Positions 1-7,864 of a stretch of 28,779 bases of DNA are shown here, one piece after another. The notes under the pieces are model-generated. The model ran no database searches and was not told where the DNA came from. It saw nothing but the letters and a program-made list of their open reading frames with translations. The translations under genes and the position numbers were made by a program. Origin of the DNA: JAUVAV01 sp965371665 (lineage in GTDB: Bacteria > Oederibacteriota > JAAXVQ01 > JAUVAV01); NCBI GenBank assembly GCA_965371665.1, contig CBDUZI010000031.1, forward strand, positions 1 through 28,779, given 5' to 3'. The stretch's first letter is position 1; each line of letters starts with the position of its first letter.

Positions 1-83
1 AGCGGGCGTTTTATTGATTAAATCCCCCCTGCCCCCTTTACAAAAGGGGGAGAACGACTAAAGTCCGACAAGCTCCAAGCTAA
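1..83 (-). repeat. Right end of a dispersed composite repeat
   Basis: Bases 21-53 form a C-run/G-run hairpin (AATCCCCCC ... AAAGGGGG), a widespread type of intergenic repeat; a relative lies at 18132-18168. It is followed by a motif at 55-80 that, on the minus strand, reads GCTTGGAGCTTGTCGGACTT. The same motif, read on the plus strand, is near the right end of the window (28725-28745). The repeat stops about 15 bp before the glycosyltransferase start codon. I infer that it is a non-autonomous element. Its left end is outside the window. Confidence 0.55.
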
Positions 84-95
84 ACGGATCAATAT

Positions 96-731
96 ATGGC
101 TTGTCAAACTATTTATACTTTAAACGCACTTAGTTTTTTGCTGGCTTACGAAGACCCGGATTATGCCCGGACTCTGGCCCGGGCGGATCTGGCCCTGGCG
201 GACGGGGTGGGTGCGGTATGGGCCGTGCGCCGTTTGACCGGGAAAACGCCGGAACGCGTGACCGGGGTGGATTTAATTCCCGAGTTATGCAATCTTTGCC
301 GGCAAGAGCGGCAAAGCGTATTTTTATTAGGCGGGCGGCCCGGAGTTGCCAGCCGCGCGGCGGCCTGTCTGCAGGAACAATATTCCGGCCTGATAGTGGC
401 CGGAGTCCGGCCTGGTTTCTGGGAAGCGGATGAAGAACATGAAATTATCACGGCGATTAACCGGTCTCAAGCCGGGTTACTGCTCGTGGGTTTAGGGCAG
501 CCCCGTCAGGAAAAATTTATAGACCGTTATAAGAATCAATGGCAGGCCAGAGTAGTACTCGGCGTAGGCGGATCTTTTGATGTGCTGTGCGGAGATTTAA
601 GACGAGCGCCCGGGGTTATGCGTAAAAGCGGGCTGGAATGGCTGTTTCGTCTGGGCCAGGAGCCTTGGCGGATTCGACGGATACTGCGGCTGCTGAAATT
701 CGCGCGAATTATATTATTTGCTCCTAAGTGA
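96..731 (+). CDS. WecG/TagA/CpsF family glycosyltransferase, N-terminally shortened
   Basis: Family members transfer N-acetylmannosamine-type sugars to a lipid-linked acceptor on the inner face of the membrane during cell-surface glycan synthesis. Conserved features seen here: YTLNA (residues 7-11, the TxN segment), LADGVG around Asp36, GVDL, FLLGG, and the GLGQPRQEKF block around 132-141 with Gln138. The C-terminal LEWLFRL...EPWRIRR block is typical. The protein is 211 aa; relatives are about 240-250 aa and carry some 35 residues before the TxN segment. Those residues are missing here: an in-frame TAA sits at 81-83, no Shine-Dalgarno sequence precedes ATG 96, and a dispersed repeat ends just upstream. 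I infer that the 5' end was lost or replaced by repeat insertion. The catalytic core is intact, so activity is uncertain. It lies 21 bp before the sigma-54 activator gene. Confidence 0.85.
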   Translation: MACQTIYTLNALSFLLAYEDPDYARTLARADLALADGVGAVWAVRRLTGKTPERVTGVDLIPELCNLCRQERQSVFLLGGRPGVASRAAACLQEQYSGLIVAGVRPGFWEADEEHEIITAINRSQAGLLLVGLGQPRQEKFIDRYKNQWQARVVLGVGGSFDVLCGDLRRAPGVMRKSGLEWLFRLGQEPWRIRRILRLLKFARIILFAPK

Positions 732-752
732 TGGGAGAAGGGAAGAGGAATC

Positions 753-2102
753 ATGCAAAAAGTGATGGTTTTTTCGGAAGATCGTGATCTGAAGGATGCT
801 TTTAAACAGAGCATGAATCCAACCCGATATCGCTGTGATGAGTTGTGGGATAAAAGTGCGCTGCTGGACCAGATCGGTCTGGCTGATTATTCCTTGGTAG
901 TTCTGGATGCCGGTACGGTAAGGGGGGATATGGATCTGGTTTCCATGCTGCGCGAAGGCGGAACCTATAAAATTCTCTGGTTGGCGCCGGAGAACGGCAT
1001 GGGAAACGCAGCCGAGGCTATTTCGCGGGGGGCGGATTTCTATTTAACCCTGCCGTTGCAGGAGCAATTGCTTAAATCCGTAATCGCGGAATGGAAACGG
1101 CGGGAAACGGCGGGTGAATACCGCTGGTGGCCGGAGACCGAGGCACTGGATTTATATTCCGAAGGTGTTATCGGCCGCAGTGAAGAAGTTAAAAGAGTTT
1201 TCTTAATGGCGGCCCGGGTGGCACCGACGGATTCATCCGTATTGATTACGGGGGAGACCGGTGTCGGCAAGGAGTTGGTGGCCCGTGCCATTCACCGTCT
1301 TTCCGACCGGGCAAAGCAAACTTTTGTAGCAGTCAATTGCGCGGCCATACCCGAGAATCTGCTGGAGTCGGAATTATTCGGCGTCAAGAAGGGTGCGTTT
1401 ACCGGAGCTGTCTCTGACCGGCGCGGCCTTTTTGAGCAGGCGAACCATGGAACTTTTCTGCTGGACGAAATCGGGGAACTTTCGCCCGGCTCGCAGGTGA
1501 AGCTTTTACGGATATTGGAAGAAAGTAAAGTGCGGCCGTTGGGCGGTTCTGAGGAGACGCCGATTAATGTCAGGATCTTGGCTGCGACCAACCGTGATCT
1601 GCGCGAGGCGGTAAAAAATGGAAATTTCCGCGAGGATCTTTTTTACCGCATCCATGTAATTAATATTCATGTTCCGGCTTTGCGGGAGCGGCCGGAAGAT
1701 ATTCCCTTGTTGATAAAACATTTCCTGGAAAAGTATAACCGGCGTTTTAAAAGGAGTGTGATCTCCATTACCCGGGAGGCCATCTACGGATTGCTGCATT
1801 ACGATTATCCGGGAAATATACGTGAATTAGAAAGTATTATTCAGCACGGCGTATTGCTTTCCGAGAATAATGTAATCGGCAAAACTTCGCTGCCGCCTCA
1901 GGTTTTTCAGAAGGCGCAACTGGCGATTGAAGGTCCGCCCAAGGAGAAGGAAGTCAGTATTCAAAGAGCCGAGGAGGATCTGATAAAACAGGCCCTGACA
2001 CAGAATGACGGTAATCAGACCGAAGCGGCTAAACAATTAGGCATCAGCCGCTCAACTCTTTGGAGAAAAATAAAAACTTATAAACTGGAAAATTTTAAAT
2101 AG
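753..2102 (+). CDS. Sigma-54-dependent activator, NtrC type with degenerate receiver
   Basis: Enhancer-binding protein that remodels sigma-54 RNA polymerase with ATP. Domain order: receiver-like domain 1-115, AAA+ domain about 138-365, Fis-type helix-turn-helix 418-445. AAA+ motifs are intact: Walker A GETGVGK (167-173), the sigma-54 contact loop GAFTGA (214-219), Walker B FLLDE (235-239), and PGNIRELE (353-360). The receiver keeps a possible phospho-Asp (Asp52 in VVLDAG) and the acidic pair Glu9/Asp10. The conserved Lys, normally in a TKP motif, is Leu100 (LTLP), and the usual Thr/Ser position looks like Ala78 (WLAPE). Phosphorylation signalling is therefore doubtful. No histidine kinase gene is adjacent. 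SD-like GGAAGAGGA lies 4-12 bp before ATG 753. The next gene, dnaK, has a sigma-54-like promoter, so it is a plausible target. Confidence 0.92.
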   Translation: MQKVMVFSEDRDLKDAFKQSMNPTRYRCDELWDKSALLDQIGLADYSLVVLDAGTVRGDMDLVSMLREGGTYKILWLAPENGMGNAAEAISRGADFYLTLPLQEQLLKSVIAEWKRRETAGEYRWWPETEALDLYSEGVIGRSEEVKRVFLMAARVAPTDSSVLITGETGVGKELVARAIHRLSDRAKQTFVAVNCAAIPENLLESELFGVKKGAFTGAVSDRRGLFEQANHGTFLLDEIGELSPGSQVKLLRILEESKVRPLGGSEETPINVRILAATNRDLREAVKNGNFREDLFYRIHVINIHVPALRERPEDIPLLIKHFLEKYNRRFKRSVISITREAIYGLLHYDYPGNIRELESIIQHGVLLSENNVIGKTSLPPQVFQKAQLAIEGPPKEKEVSIQRAEEDLIKQALTQNDGNQTEAAKQLGISRSTLWRKIKTYKLENFK

Positions 2103-2241
2103 GATTACGGAATGTCTCATTGTGGAACGCTGTTTTGTCAGAATGAAACACTTAGTTGCATGCGTACTTAGGAAGGCTGGAAATAATGGGAGTGTAATGC
2201 GTTAAAAATACGACTGTCTCCCATAAGCATTTCTCATGAAA

Positions 2242-2327
2242 GTGTCATTCCGAGCAAAGCGAGGAATCTCTAAACCCCTTAGTTATCAAAGAGATTCCTC
2301 AGTCACTTCGTTTCCTCGGAATGACAA
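2242..2327. repeat. REP-type inverted repeat (TGTCATTCCGAG family)
   Basis: The left arm 2242-2270 begins GTGTCATTCCGAGCAAAGCG and ends GAGGAATCTC. The right arm 2291-2327 is its imperfect reverse complement, starting GAGATTCCTC and ending GGAATGACAA. The loop is about 20 bp. This is a well-known kind of intergenic hairpin repeat in many Gram-negative and candidate-phylum genomes. It sits between the activator gene and the dnaK promoter. Confidence 0.8.
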
Positions 2328-2410
2328 AATAAGAGGAATTTTTTAAAAACCGTTTTGAGCAACACTTGCATAAATTTAAAATTGAAATAGATTGAAAAAA
2401 ACGACCAGAT

Positions 2411-2439
2411 GTGGCATATTTTTTGCTTACTCTGATAAT
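2411..2439 (+). promoter_or_regulatory. dnaK promoter: sigma-54-like -24/-12, overlapping a possible sigma-70 site
   Basis: TGGCAT at 2412-2417 and TTGCT at 2423-2427 have the exact GG-N10-GC spacing of sigma-54 promoters (consensus TGGCAC-N5-TTGC). The predicted start is near 2438, 46 bp before ATG 2484. An alternative sigma-70 reading overlaps it: GTGGCA (2411-2416), a 17-bp spacer, GATAAT (2434-2439). The sequence alone cannot separate the two. The adjacent upstream gene encodes a sigma-54 activator, which favours the first reading. Confidence 0.55.
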
Positions 2440-2483
2440 AGCTGAATATTACATGTTACATTATTTAAGGAGGATTTATAATT

Positions 2484-4403
2484 ATGGCAAAAGTAATAGG
2501 AATAGATTTAGGCACTACTAATTCCTGCATGGCGGTTATGCAGGGAGGAGAAGCAGTGGTTATTTCCAATGCCGAAGGATCCCGGACTACGCCTTCGGTT
2601 GTGGCATTTACCAAGAGCGGAGAACGTCTATCCGGGCAAGCGGCCAAACGCCAGGCCGTAACTAATCCGGAGAATACAATATTCTCCATCAAACGTTTTG
2701 TGGGCCGTCGGTTTGATGAAGCGGAAATGGAAGAAGCTATGGTCCCGTTTAAGACCAAGGCCGCGTCTAATGGCGATGTGAAGGTAGTGGCAGAAGGCAG
2801 AGAGTACGCTCCGCCGGAAATTTCGGCCATGATTCTGCAAAAGCTCAAAGTAGATGCCGAGGCCTATTTGGGTGAAAAAGTTGAGGAAGCCGTAATTACG
2901 GTACCGGCCTACTTTAATGACAGCCAGCGTCAGGCTACCAAAGATGCGGGCAAAATCGCCGGCCTGAATGTGCTCCGGATCATTAATGAACCGACCGCGG
3001 CAGCTTTAGCCTACGGCATGGATAAGAAAAAAAATGAAAAAATCGCGGTTTATGATCTGGGGGGAGGGACCTTTGACATTTCCGTACTCGAACTGGGGGA
3101 CGGTGTTTTCGAGGTTAAATCGACGAATGGGGATACCCACCTCGGCGGAGACGATTTCGACCAGGCGGTGATTGAATGGCTGGCGGATGAATTCAAGAAG
3201 GAAAACGGGATTGATTTGCGTCAGGATAAAATGGCGCTGCAACGATTGAAAGAGGGAGCAGAGAAGGCCAAATGCGAGCTCTCCTCCGTGATGCAGACGG
3301 AAATCAATCTGCCTTTTATCACGGCGGATGCGTCGGGGCCCAAGCATCTTAATGTCATGCTCAGCCGTGCCAAGCTGGAGCAGTTGGTTGGTTCCCTGGT
3401 AGAGCGGACCGCGGGCCCAATTGAGAAGGCTTTAAAGGATGCCGGCCTGGCAGCCGGGGATATCCAGGAAGTAATCCTGGTGGGGGGACAGACGAGGATG
3501 CCCGCAGTACAGCAGAAAGTAAAAGAGATTTTCGGCTGTGAACCAAACAAGGGCGTGAATCCGGACGAAGTAGTGGCTATCGGCGCCGCCATCCAGGCGG
3601 GAGTACTCAAGGGGGAGGTTAAAGATGTCCTGTTGCTGGACGTGACGCCGCTGTCCCTGGGGCTGGAGACCCTGGGTAATGTTTTCACGCGTCTAATTGA
3701 ACGCAATACTACCATTCCTACGCGGAAGAGCGAAATATTTTCCACGGCCGCGGATAATCAGTCCACGGTGGAGATTCATGTACAGCAGGGTGAACGCGAA
3801 ATGGCGCGGGATAATAAAACCATCGGGCGCTTTCATCTGGACGGCATTCCGCCGGCTTCCCGGGGTGTGCCCCAGATTGAGGTGGGTTTTGATATTGACG
3901 CCAATGGTATTTTAAACGTCAGCGCCAAGGATATGGGAACCGGCCGGGAGCAAAAAATAACCATTACCGCCAGTTCCGGTTTGAACCAGACCGAAATCGA
4001 TAAGATGGTGAAAGACGCTGAGGTGCACAGTGATGAGGATAAAAAACAACGGGAATTTATTGACTTCAAGAACCAGGCTGACAGCTTATTGTACCAGACC
4101 GAGAAAACCCTGAAGGATTTAGGCGACAAGGTTCCGGCCGAAGCCAAGGCCAAAATAGAGACCGCTCAGGGACGGCTTCGGGAAGCAGCCAAAGGAACTG
4201 ATATCAATGAAATAAAGAGCAGCATGGAAGAGCTCAATCAGATATTCCAGAAAATCTCTACCGAGCTTTATCAACAGACCGCCAGAGATCAATCCGGCGG
4301 AAACGGCGGACCGGAACCTGAGCAAGAACCAAGTGCGGGACCGGCTCCGGAGAATGAAGAGAAATCGGTTGACGCGGAAATTGTGGATGACAATAAGCAG
4401 TAA
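2484..4403 (+). CDS. dnaK: Molecular chaperone DnaK (Hsp70)
   Basis: Cytoplasmic ATP-dependent chaperone working with DnaJ and GrpE. At 639 aa it is full family length. Visible motifs: N-terminal GIDLGTTNS phosphate-binding loop, FVGRR, the VPAYFNDSQRQATKDAG block, NEPTAAALAYG, the second phosphate loop DLGGGTFD, and the adenosine motif VGGQTRMP. The interdomain linker DVLLLDVTP and the substrate-binding domain (ETLGNVFT...ER) follow. The C-terminus is an acidic, disordered tail ending EIVDDNKQ. A strong SD (AAGGAGG, 2467-2473) supports the start. grpE, dnaJ and hrcA are not next to it, and no CIRCE operator is seen. The gene is monocistronic, with its own promoter and a strong terminator at 4428-4470. 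Confidence 0.98.
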   Translation: MAKVIGIDLGTTNSCMAVMQGGEAVVISNAEGSRTTPSVVAFTKSGERLSGQAAKRQAVTNPENTIFSIKRFVGRRFDEAEMEEAMVPFKTKAASNGDVKVVAEGREYAPPEISAMILQKLKVDAEAYLGEKVEEAVITVPAYFNDSQRQATKDAGKIAGLNVLRIINEPTAAALAYGMDKKKNEKIAVYDLGGGTFDISVLELGDGVFEVKSTNGDTHLGGDDFDQAVIEWLADEFKKENGIDLRQDKMALQRLKEGAEKAKCELSSVMQTEINLPFITADASGPKHLNVMLSRAKLEQLVGSLVERTAGPIEKALKDAGLAAGDIQEVILVGGQTRMPAVQQKVKEIFGCEPNKGVNPDEVVAIGAAIQAGVLKGEVKDVLLLDVTPLSLGLETLGNVFTRLIERNTTIPTRKSEIFSTAADNQSTVEIHVQQGEREMARDNKTIGRFHLDGIPPASRGVPQIEVGFDIDANGILNVSAKDMGTGREQKITITASSGLNQTEIDKMVKDAEVHSDEDKKQREFIDFKNQADSLLYQTEKTLKDLGDKVPAEAKAKIETAQGRLREAAKGTDINEIKSSMEELNQIFQKISTELYQQTARDQSGGNGGPEPEQEPSAGPAPENEEKSVDAEIVDDNKQ

Positions 4404-4427
4404 ACTTTGAAAGACAGTATTTCCTTG

Positions 4428-4470
4428 AACCCCGGGAGAGAAACAGTGTTTTCTCCCCGGGGTTTTGCTT
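4428..4470 (+). terminator. Rho-independent terminator of dnaK
   Basis: A long GC-rich hairpin has left arm AACCCCGGG at 4428-4436 and right arm CCCGGGGTT at 4456-4464. The stem extends inward through GAGAAAC/GTTTTCTC with small mismatches, and TTTTGCTTT follows. It starts 25 bp after the dnaK stop codon. Confidence 0.88.
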
Positions 4471-4517
4471 TATGAACGGTGAACCAAGGCAAGGGAAGAG
4501 GGTTCTAAGTTAATAAC

Positions 4518-4545
4518 GTAGGGGCGGACTTCCATGTCCGCCCGC
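4518..4545 (+). repeat. GTAGGGGCG-family hairpin in the htrA leader
   Basis: GTAGGGGCGGAC (4518-4529) pairs through GGGCGGAC (4522-4529) with GTCCGCCC (4536-4543), with a 6-base loop. It is a divergent member of the palindrome family also found at 8831, 10963 and 27362. The htrA ribosome binding site AAGGAGG (4548-4554) starts 5 bp after the stem, so the hairpin would sit next to the initiating ribosome if transcribed. Confidence 0.6.
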
Positions 4546-4562
4546 TTAAGGAGGCAGGAAAA

Positions 4563-5999
4563 ATGAAAAAAACATTGGGTATTACCGCATGGCTTTTAAT
4601 CCTGGCGGGTATATTTACCGCCCAGTCCGCCAGGGCGGGAACGCGCATGGTTCCGGAATCTTTTGCCGAGGTGGCTAAAAAAATCAGTCCGGCCGTGGTC
4701 AATATTAGCACGGTGCGTATAATCCGGCACCCTTTTTCCGGGAGGCAGAGAATGTTCAATGATCCCTTTACCCAGGAATTTTTTGAGCATTTTTTCGGTC
4801 CCCACGGGTTGCGCGAGGCACCTGCTCAAAAGAGCGCCAGCCTGGGATCCGGCGTAATTGTGGACAAGCGGGGATATGTTTTAACCAATAGCCATGTAGT
4901 AGAAAAGGGAAGTGAAATCCAGGTTAAACTCAAGGATGGCAAGGAATATCAGGCCGAGGTCGTAGGGACTGATCCCAAGACCGACCTGGCAATATTAAAA
5001 TTGCAGGGCCGTAAGATCTGGCCGGCTGCAGAAATGGGAGATTCCGACCAGGTGCGGGTCGGGGATTGGGTGGTGGCCCTGGGCAGTCCCTTTGGTCTGG
5101 AACAGACCGTAACCGCCGGGATTATCAGCGCCAAGAGCCGGACTATCGGTCAAGGGCCTTATGATAATTTTCTTCAGACTGATGCCTCCATTAATCCCGG
5201 CAATTCCGGAGGTCCGTTAGTTGATATGCAGGGCCAGGTGATAGGAATAAATACCGCCATATTCAGCCGGTCCGGAGGTTCGCTGGGCATAGGATTTGCC
5301 ATTCCCATTAACATGGCATCCAAGATTTACCGGGATATAATAAATACCGGAACGGTTCACAGGGGATGGATGGGCGTTTATATCCAGGCCCTGACCCCTG
5401 AATTGGCAGGGCATTTCAGGTTGGAAAATTCTAAAGGCGTGCTTTTAAGCGCAGTAGTGGCAGGGGGGCCGGCTGACCGGGCCGGTATTAAAGTAGGTGA
5501 TGTGGTCATACAATTCAACGGCCAGCCGGTAGATTCGCCTAATGACTTGCAGCGTCTGGTGGCCCAGGCTGATGAAAATCAGACCGTGACTCTGCGGATT
5601 ATTCGCAATGGGTCAAAAAAACGGATCAAAATCCGGATGGGCGACCAGGCAAAAGCCGAAGGCCGGCCGATAACCAAGTCCGGGGGTGCGCCGGTTTCGA
5701 AATCCCGGAGTACACTGCTGGGACTTGAAGTTGAGAATCTTACCCGGGAGATCGCCCGGCGGCTGGGAACCAGCGTTTTATCCGGCGTAGTAGTAAAGGC
5801 CGTACAGAGCGGGAGTCCGGCCGAGGCGGCCGGCATCTCTGCGGGCGATATTATCCGTGAGGTGAACCGCCGCGAAGTACGTGATCAAAAGGAGTTTCAG
5901 CGTCTGGTAAAAGCTCTGAAACCCGGAGACGATCTGCTGATCCTGATCAAACGGCAGGATTACGCCATCTATGTGGCCATGAAGATACCGGAAAAATGA
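4563..5999 (+). CDS. htrA: Periplasmic serine protease HtrA/Deg family
   Basis: Periplasmic trypsin-like protease/chaperone that degrades misfolded envelope proteins. Residues 1-25 form a Sec signal peptide (basic start, hydrophobic core, cut after ARA). The catalytic triad is visible: His111 (TNSHVV), Asp141 (DPKTDLAIL) and Ser215 (GNSGGPLV). Two PDZ domains follow at about 260-350 and 380-470, each with a GSPA/GPAD-AGI-GD core. The length of 478 aa is normal for DegP/DegQ. SD AAGGAGG lies 8 bp before ATG. It is probably co-transcribed with the deacetylase gene 10 bp downstream. DegP and DegQ cannot be told apart from sequence alone. Confidence 0.95.
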   Translation: MKKTLGITAWLLILAGIFTAQSARAGTRMVPESFAEVAKKISPAVVNISTVRIIRHPFSGRQRMFNDPFTQEFFEHFFGPHGLREAPAQKSASLGSGVIVDKRGYVLTNSHVVEKGSEIQVKLKDGKEYQAEVVGTDPKTDLAILKLQGRKIWPAAEMGDSDQVRVGDWVVALGSPFGLEQTVTAGIISAKSRTIGQGPYDNFLQTDASINPGNSGGPLVDMQGQVIGINTAIFSRSGGSLGIGFAIPINMASKIYRDIINTGTVHRGWMGVYIQALTPELAGHFRLENSKGVLLSAVVAGGPADRAGIKVGDVVIQFNGQPVDSPNDLQRLVAQADENQTVTLRIIRNGSKKRIKIRMGDQAKAEGRPITKSGGAPVSKSRSTLLGLEVENLTREIARRLGTSVLSGVVVKAVQSGSPAEAAGISAGDIIREVNRREVRDQKEFQRLVKALKPGDDLLILIKRQDYAIYVAMKIPEK

Positions 6000-6009
6000 A
6001 AACCAGAAC

Positions 6010-6738
6010 ATGAATCTTCCGATCTTAATGTATCATAGAATCCAGCCCGAAGCGGATGCAAATACGGACCTGGCAATAACGGTCAAGGGATTTCAGGCGC
6101 AAATGGCCTGGTTAAAAAAGCGGGGCTATCAAACCATCACGCTGGCTGACCTGTCCCGGTGTGACCGGGATAAGACGGCGCTGCCGGCTCGTCCTTTGAT
6201 TATCACTTTTGATGATGCTTATACCTCGGTATACGAATGGGCCAAGCCTTGCCTTGAGGCCGTGGGGTTTACGGCCACGGTTTTTGTGGTATCCCGGTCC
6301 GTGGGGCGGTATAATTTCTGGGATGACGGCAAAAACCTGCCGCGCCTGGCGTGCCTGGGAATTTCCGAGCTGCGTAATCTGGCAGACGCCGGCTGGGAGA
6401 TCGGATCGCACGGCGCGGAGCATTTAAATATGGCGGGCCTGTCCGGCGAACAATTAAGCCGGGAGACGGAGGATTCCAAACTGGAGCTGGAGAAAAAATT
6501 GGAACAACCGGTGGAGGTTTTCGCTTATCCTTTTGGCAGTTGGAGTGAACCGGCCCGGCTGGCAGTGCAAAGCGCCGGATATTGCGCGGCCTGCGCCATC
6601 TCGCCCGGAACAACTTCCGTAACCGCAAATCTTTTTGCCTTGCGCCGGGTATATGTAAAACCCACCGATTCTTTATGGGATTTCCGGCGTAAAATCTCGC
6701 CATGGTATTTGTTCTACAGAGCCTGGAAAAAACATTAG
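6010..6738 (+). CDS. Polysaccharide deacetylase (CE4/NodB family)
   Basis: Metal-dependent deacetylase of N-acetylated sugars. NodB motifs are present: motif 1 TFDDA with Asp68/Asp69, motif 2 SHGAEH with metal ligands His134 and His138, and motif 3 YPFGSW near 173-178. The start MNLPILMYHRI is typical of this subfamily, and no signal peptide is evident. The length of 242 aa is normal. The start codon is 10 bp after the htrA stop with only a weak SD, which suggests translational coupling. The substrate could be peptidoglycan, an envelope polysaccharide or an undecaprenyl-linked sugar. The last 12 codons (6703-6738) recur in diverged form at 8773-8808 on the far side of the RAYT insertion, so the present 3' end may be recombinant. 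Confidence 0.9.
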   Translation: MNLPILMYHRIQPEADANTDLAITVKGFQAQMAWLKKRGYQTITLADLSRCDRDKTALPARPLIITFDDAYTSVYEWAKPCLEAVGFTATVFVVSRSVGRYNFWDDGKNLPRLACLGISELRNLADAGWEIGSHGAEHLNMAGLSGEQLSRETEDSKLELEKKLEQPVEVFAYPFGSWSEPARLAVQSAGYCAACAISPGTTSVTANLFALRRVYVKPTDSLWDFRRKISPWYLFYRAWKKH

Positions 6739-6757
6739 GGGGACGTTGCGTAGTAAC

Positions 6758-6786
6758 TTGACTAATCGCAAAACTGTTGCTATAAT
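6758..6786 (+). promoter_or_regulatory. Near-consensus sigma-70 promoter of the RAYT gene
   Basis: TTGACT (6758-6763), a 17-bp spacer, then TATAAT (6781-6786): 11 of 12 consensus bases with ideal spacing. The -35 box lies in the left inverted-repeat region. The expected start at about 6793 coincides with the A of the RAYT ATG, and no SD is present between the -10 box and the ATG, so a leaderless mRNA is predicted. Confidence 0.75.
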
Positions 6787-6792
6787 TGAACC

Positions 6793-7809
6793 ATGCCAAG
6801 ACAAGCGAGAATAGACATATCAGGATTATTGTATCATGTAATAGTACGGGGAATAGAAAGAAGAGAAATATTTCCCTGGAAAGAAGACCGGGAAGATTTT
6901 GTAGAGCGTTTAGAAAAGAATCTGGAAGGAAGCGGTGCGAAATGTTTTGCTTGGGCAGTGATGACAAACCATGCACATCTACTGATAAGGACAGGAGAGA
7001 AAAAGTTAAGCGGAATAATGAGAGGATTATTATCGGGATACGCAACAAAGTTCAATATAAAACACAAAAGGAGCGGACATCTGTTTCAAAACAGGTATAA
7101 AGCTATAATATGTGAAGAAGAGCAGTATTTACTTGAATTGATCAGGTATATACATCTTAATCCGGTTAGAGCAAAAATAGTGTTGAACATGGAAGAACTT
7201 GATAATTACGAATGGACAGGACATTCCGTAATAATGGGCAAGCGAGAAAAAGAATGGCAGGAAGTGGAAGAATTACTGGGAAGGTTTGATTGCAAAATCA
7301 GACAAGCCAGAGGAAAGTATAGGCGATTTGTAGAAGAAGGATTGGGATTAGGGAAACAGAACAAATTTGACGGTGGCGGGGGATTAATAAGGAGTGCCGG
7401 TGGATTACGGGAAGTTTTGAGAAACAGGAAAAACGGAGTCAAGGAGCAGGCGGATGAAAGAGTATTGGGCAGCGGAGGATTTGTAAAAAGTATATTAAAA
7501 GGATTAGAAGAAAAGAATAAAATAAAAGAGAAAGCAAAGAGGAAGTTAGATATAGAAAAATTGGCAGAAAAAGTATCAAAATATTATGGTATGAAAGTTA
7601 CGCAAATAAAAGGCGCATCACGAAAGAGAGAAATAGCGAAAGCAAGGGCAGTATTTGTGAATTTAGGAATAGATTATCTTGGTTTAAGCGGAAGCAGGTT
7701 TGAAAAAGAATTGAAAGTAAGTTCAAGTGGAATAAGCAAATTATACCGGAGAGGGGAAGAAGTAACTAAAAACGAACCGGAAGTAATACCAAAAATAATT
7801 AGTTACTAA
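6793..7809 (+). CDS. REP-associated tyrosine transposase (RAYT, Y1_Tnp) with DnaA-like C-terminal region
   Basis: HUH-type single-stranded DNA transposase that binds and cleaves REP hairpins. The N-terminal Y1_Tnp domain (about 1-140) shows the HUH pair His60/His62 in MTNHAHLL and the likely catalytic Tyr119 in RYIHLNPVRA, together with GHLFQNRYKA. The region 140-230 is basic and variable. The C-terminal 250-330 region (LAEKVSKYYG ... KREIAKARAVFV ... LGLSGSR) resembles the helical DNA-binding domain of DnaA that is fused to many RAYTs. The length of 338 aa fits this long RAYT class. The start is set by a consensus promoter that leaves no leader. The last residues NEPEVIP.IISY are duplicated at the DNA level at 8703. 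The catalytic residues are intact, so the gene may be active. Confidence 0.93.
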   Translation: MPRQARIDISGLLYHVIVRGIERREIFPWKEDREDFVERLEKNLEGSGAKCFAWAVMTNHAHLLIRTGEKKLSGIMRGLLSGYATKFNIKHKRSGHLFQNRYKAIICEEEQYLLELIRYIHLNPVRAKIVLNMEELDNYEWTGHSVIMGKREKEWQEVEELLGRFDCKIRQARGKYRRFVEEGLGLGKQNKFDGGGGLIRSAGGLREVLRNRKNGVKEQADERVLGSGGFVKSILKGLEEKNKIKEKAKRKLDIEKLAEKVSKYYGMKVTQIKGASRKREIAKARAVFVNLGIDYLGLSGSRFEKELKVSSSGISKLYRRGEEVTKNEPEVIPKIISY

Positions 7810-7824
7810 AAGACGCAACGTCCC
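7769..7824 (+). repeat. RAYT 3'-end repeat, copy 1
   Basis: This block spans the last RAYT codons, the stop and the right inverted end. It shares AAAACGAACCGGAAGTAATA with copy 2, then ATAATTAGTTACTAAAAGAC and ACGCAACGTCCC. Copy 2 carries about 9 extra bases just before the end motif. Confidence 0.85.
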
Positions 7825-7864
7825 TAAATGTGTAAATGTGGGGTACATATAGAAAGGTAACCAG

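Larger units (their letters stand above)
2103..2483. other. Intergenic region between activator gene and dnaK
   Basis: 381 bp without a convincing gene. It holds, in order: about 140 bp of unremarkable sequence (2103-2241) where enhancer sites for an activator could lie, although I could not pick out a clear palindromic site; a REP-type inverted repeat (2242-2327); an AT-rich stretch; and the promoter and ribosome binding site of dnaK (AAGGAGG at 2467-2473, 10 bp before ATG 2484). No CIRCE element is visible. Confidence 0.6.

Noticed and set aside
2103..2483. CIRCE or sigma-32 signals before dnaK
   Set aside because: No TTAGCACTC-N9-GAGTGCTAA and no convincing CCCCAT-type -10 box were found.
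6786..7100. Alternative plus-strand frame overlapping the RAYT start
   Set aside because: It is out of frame with the clear Y1 transposase motifs and has no family resemblance.
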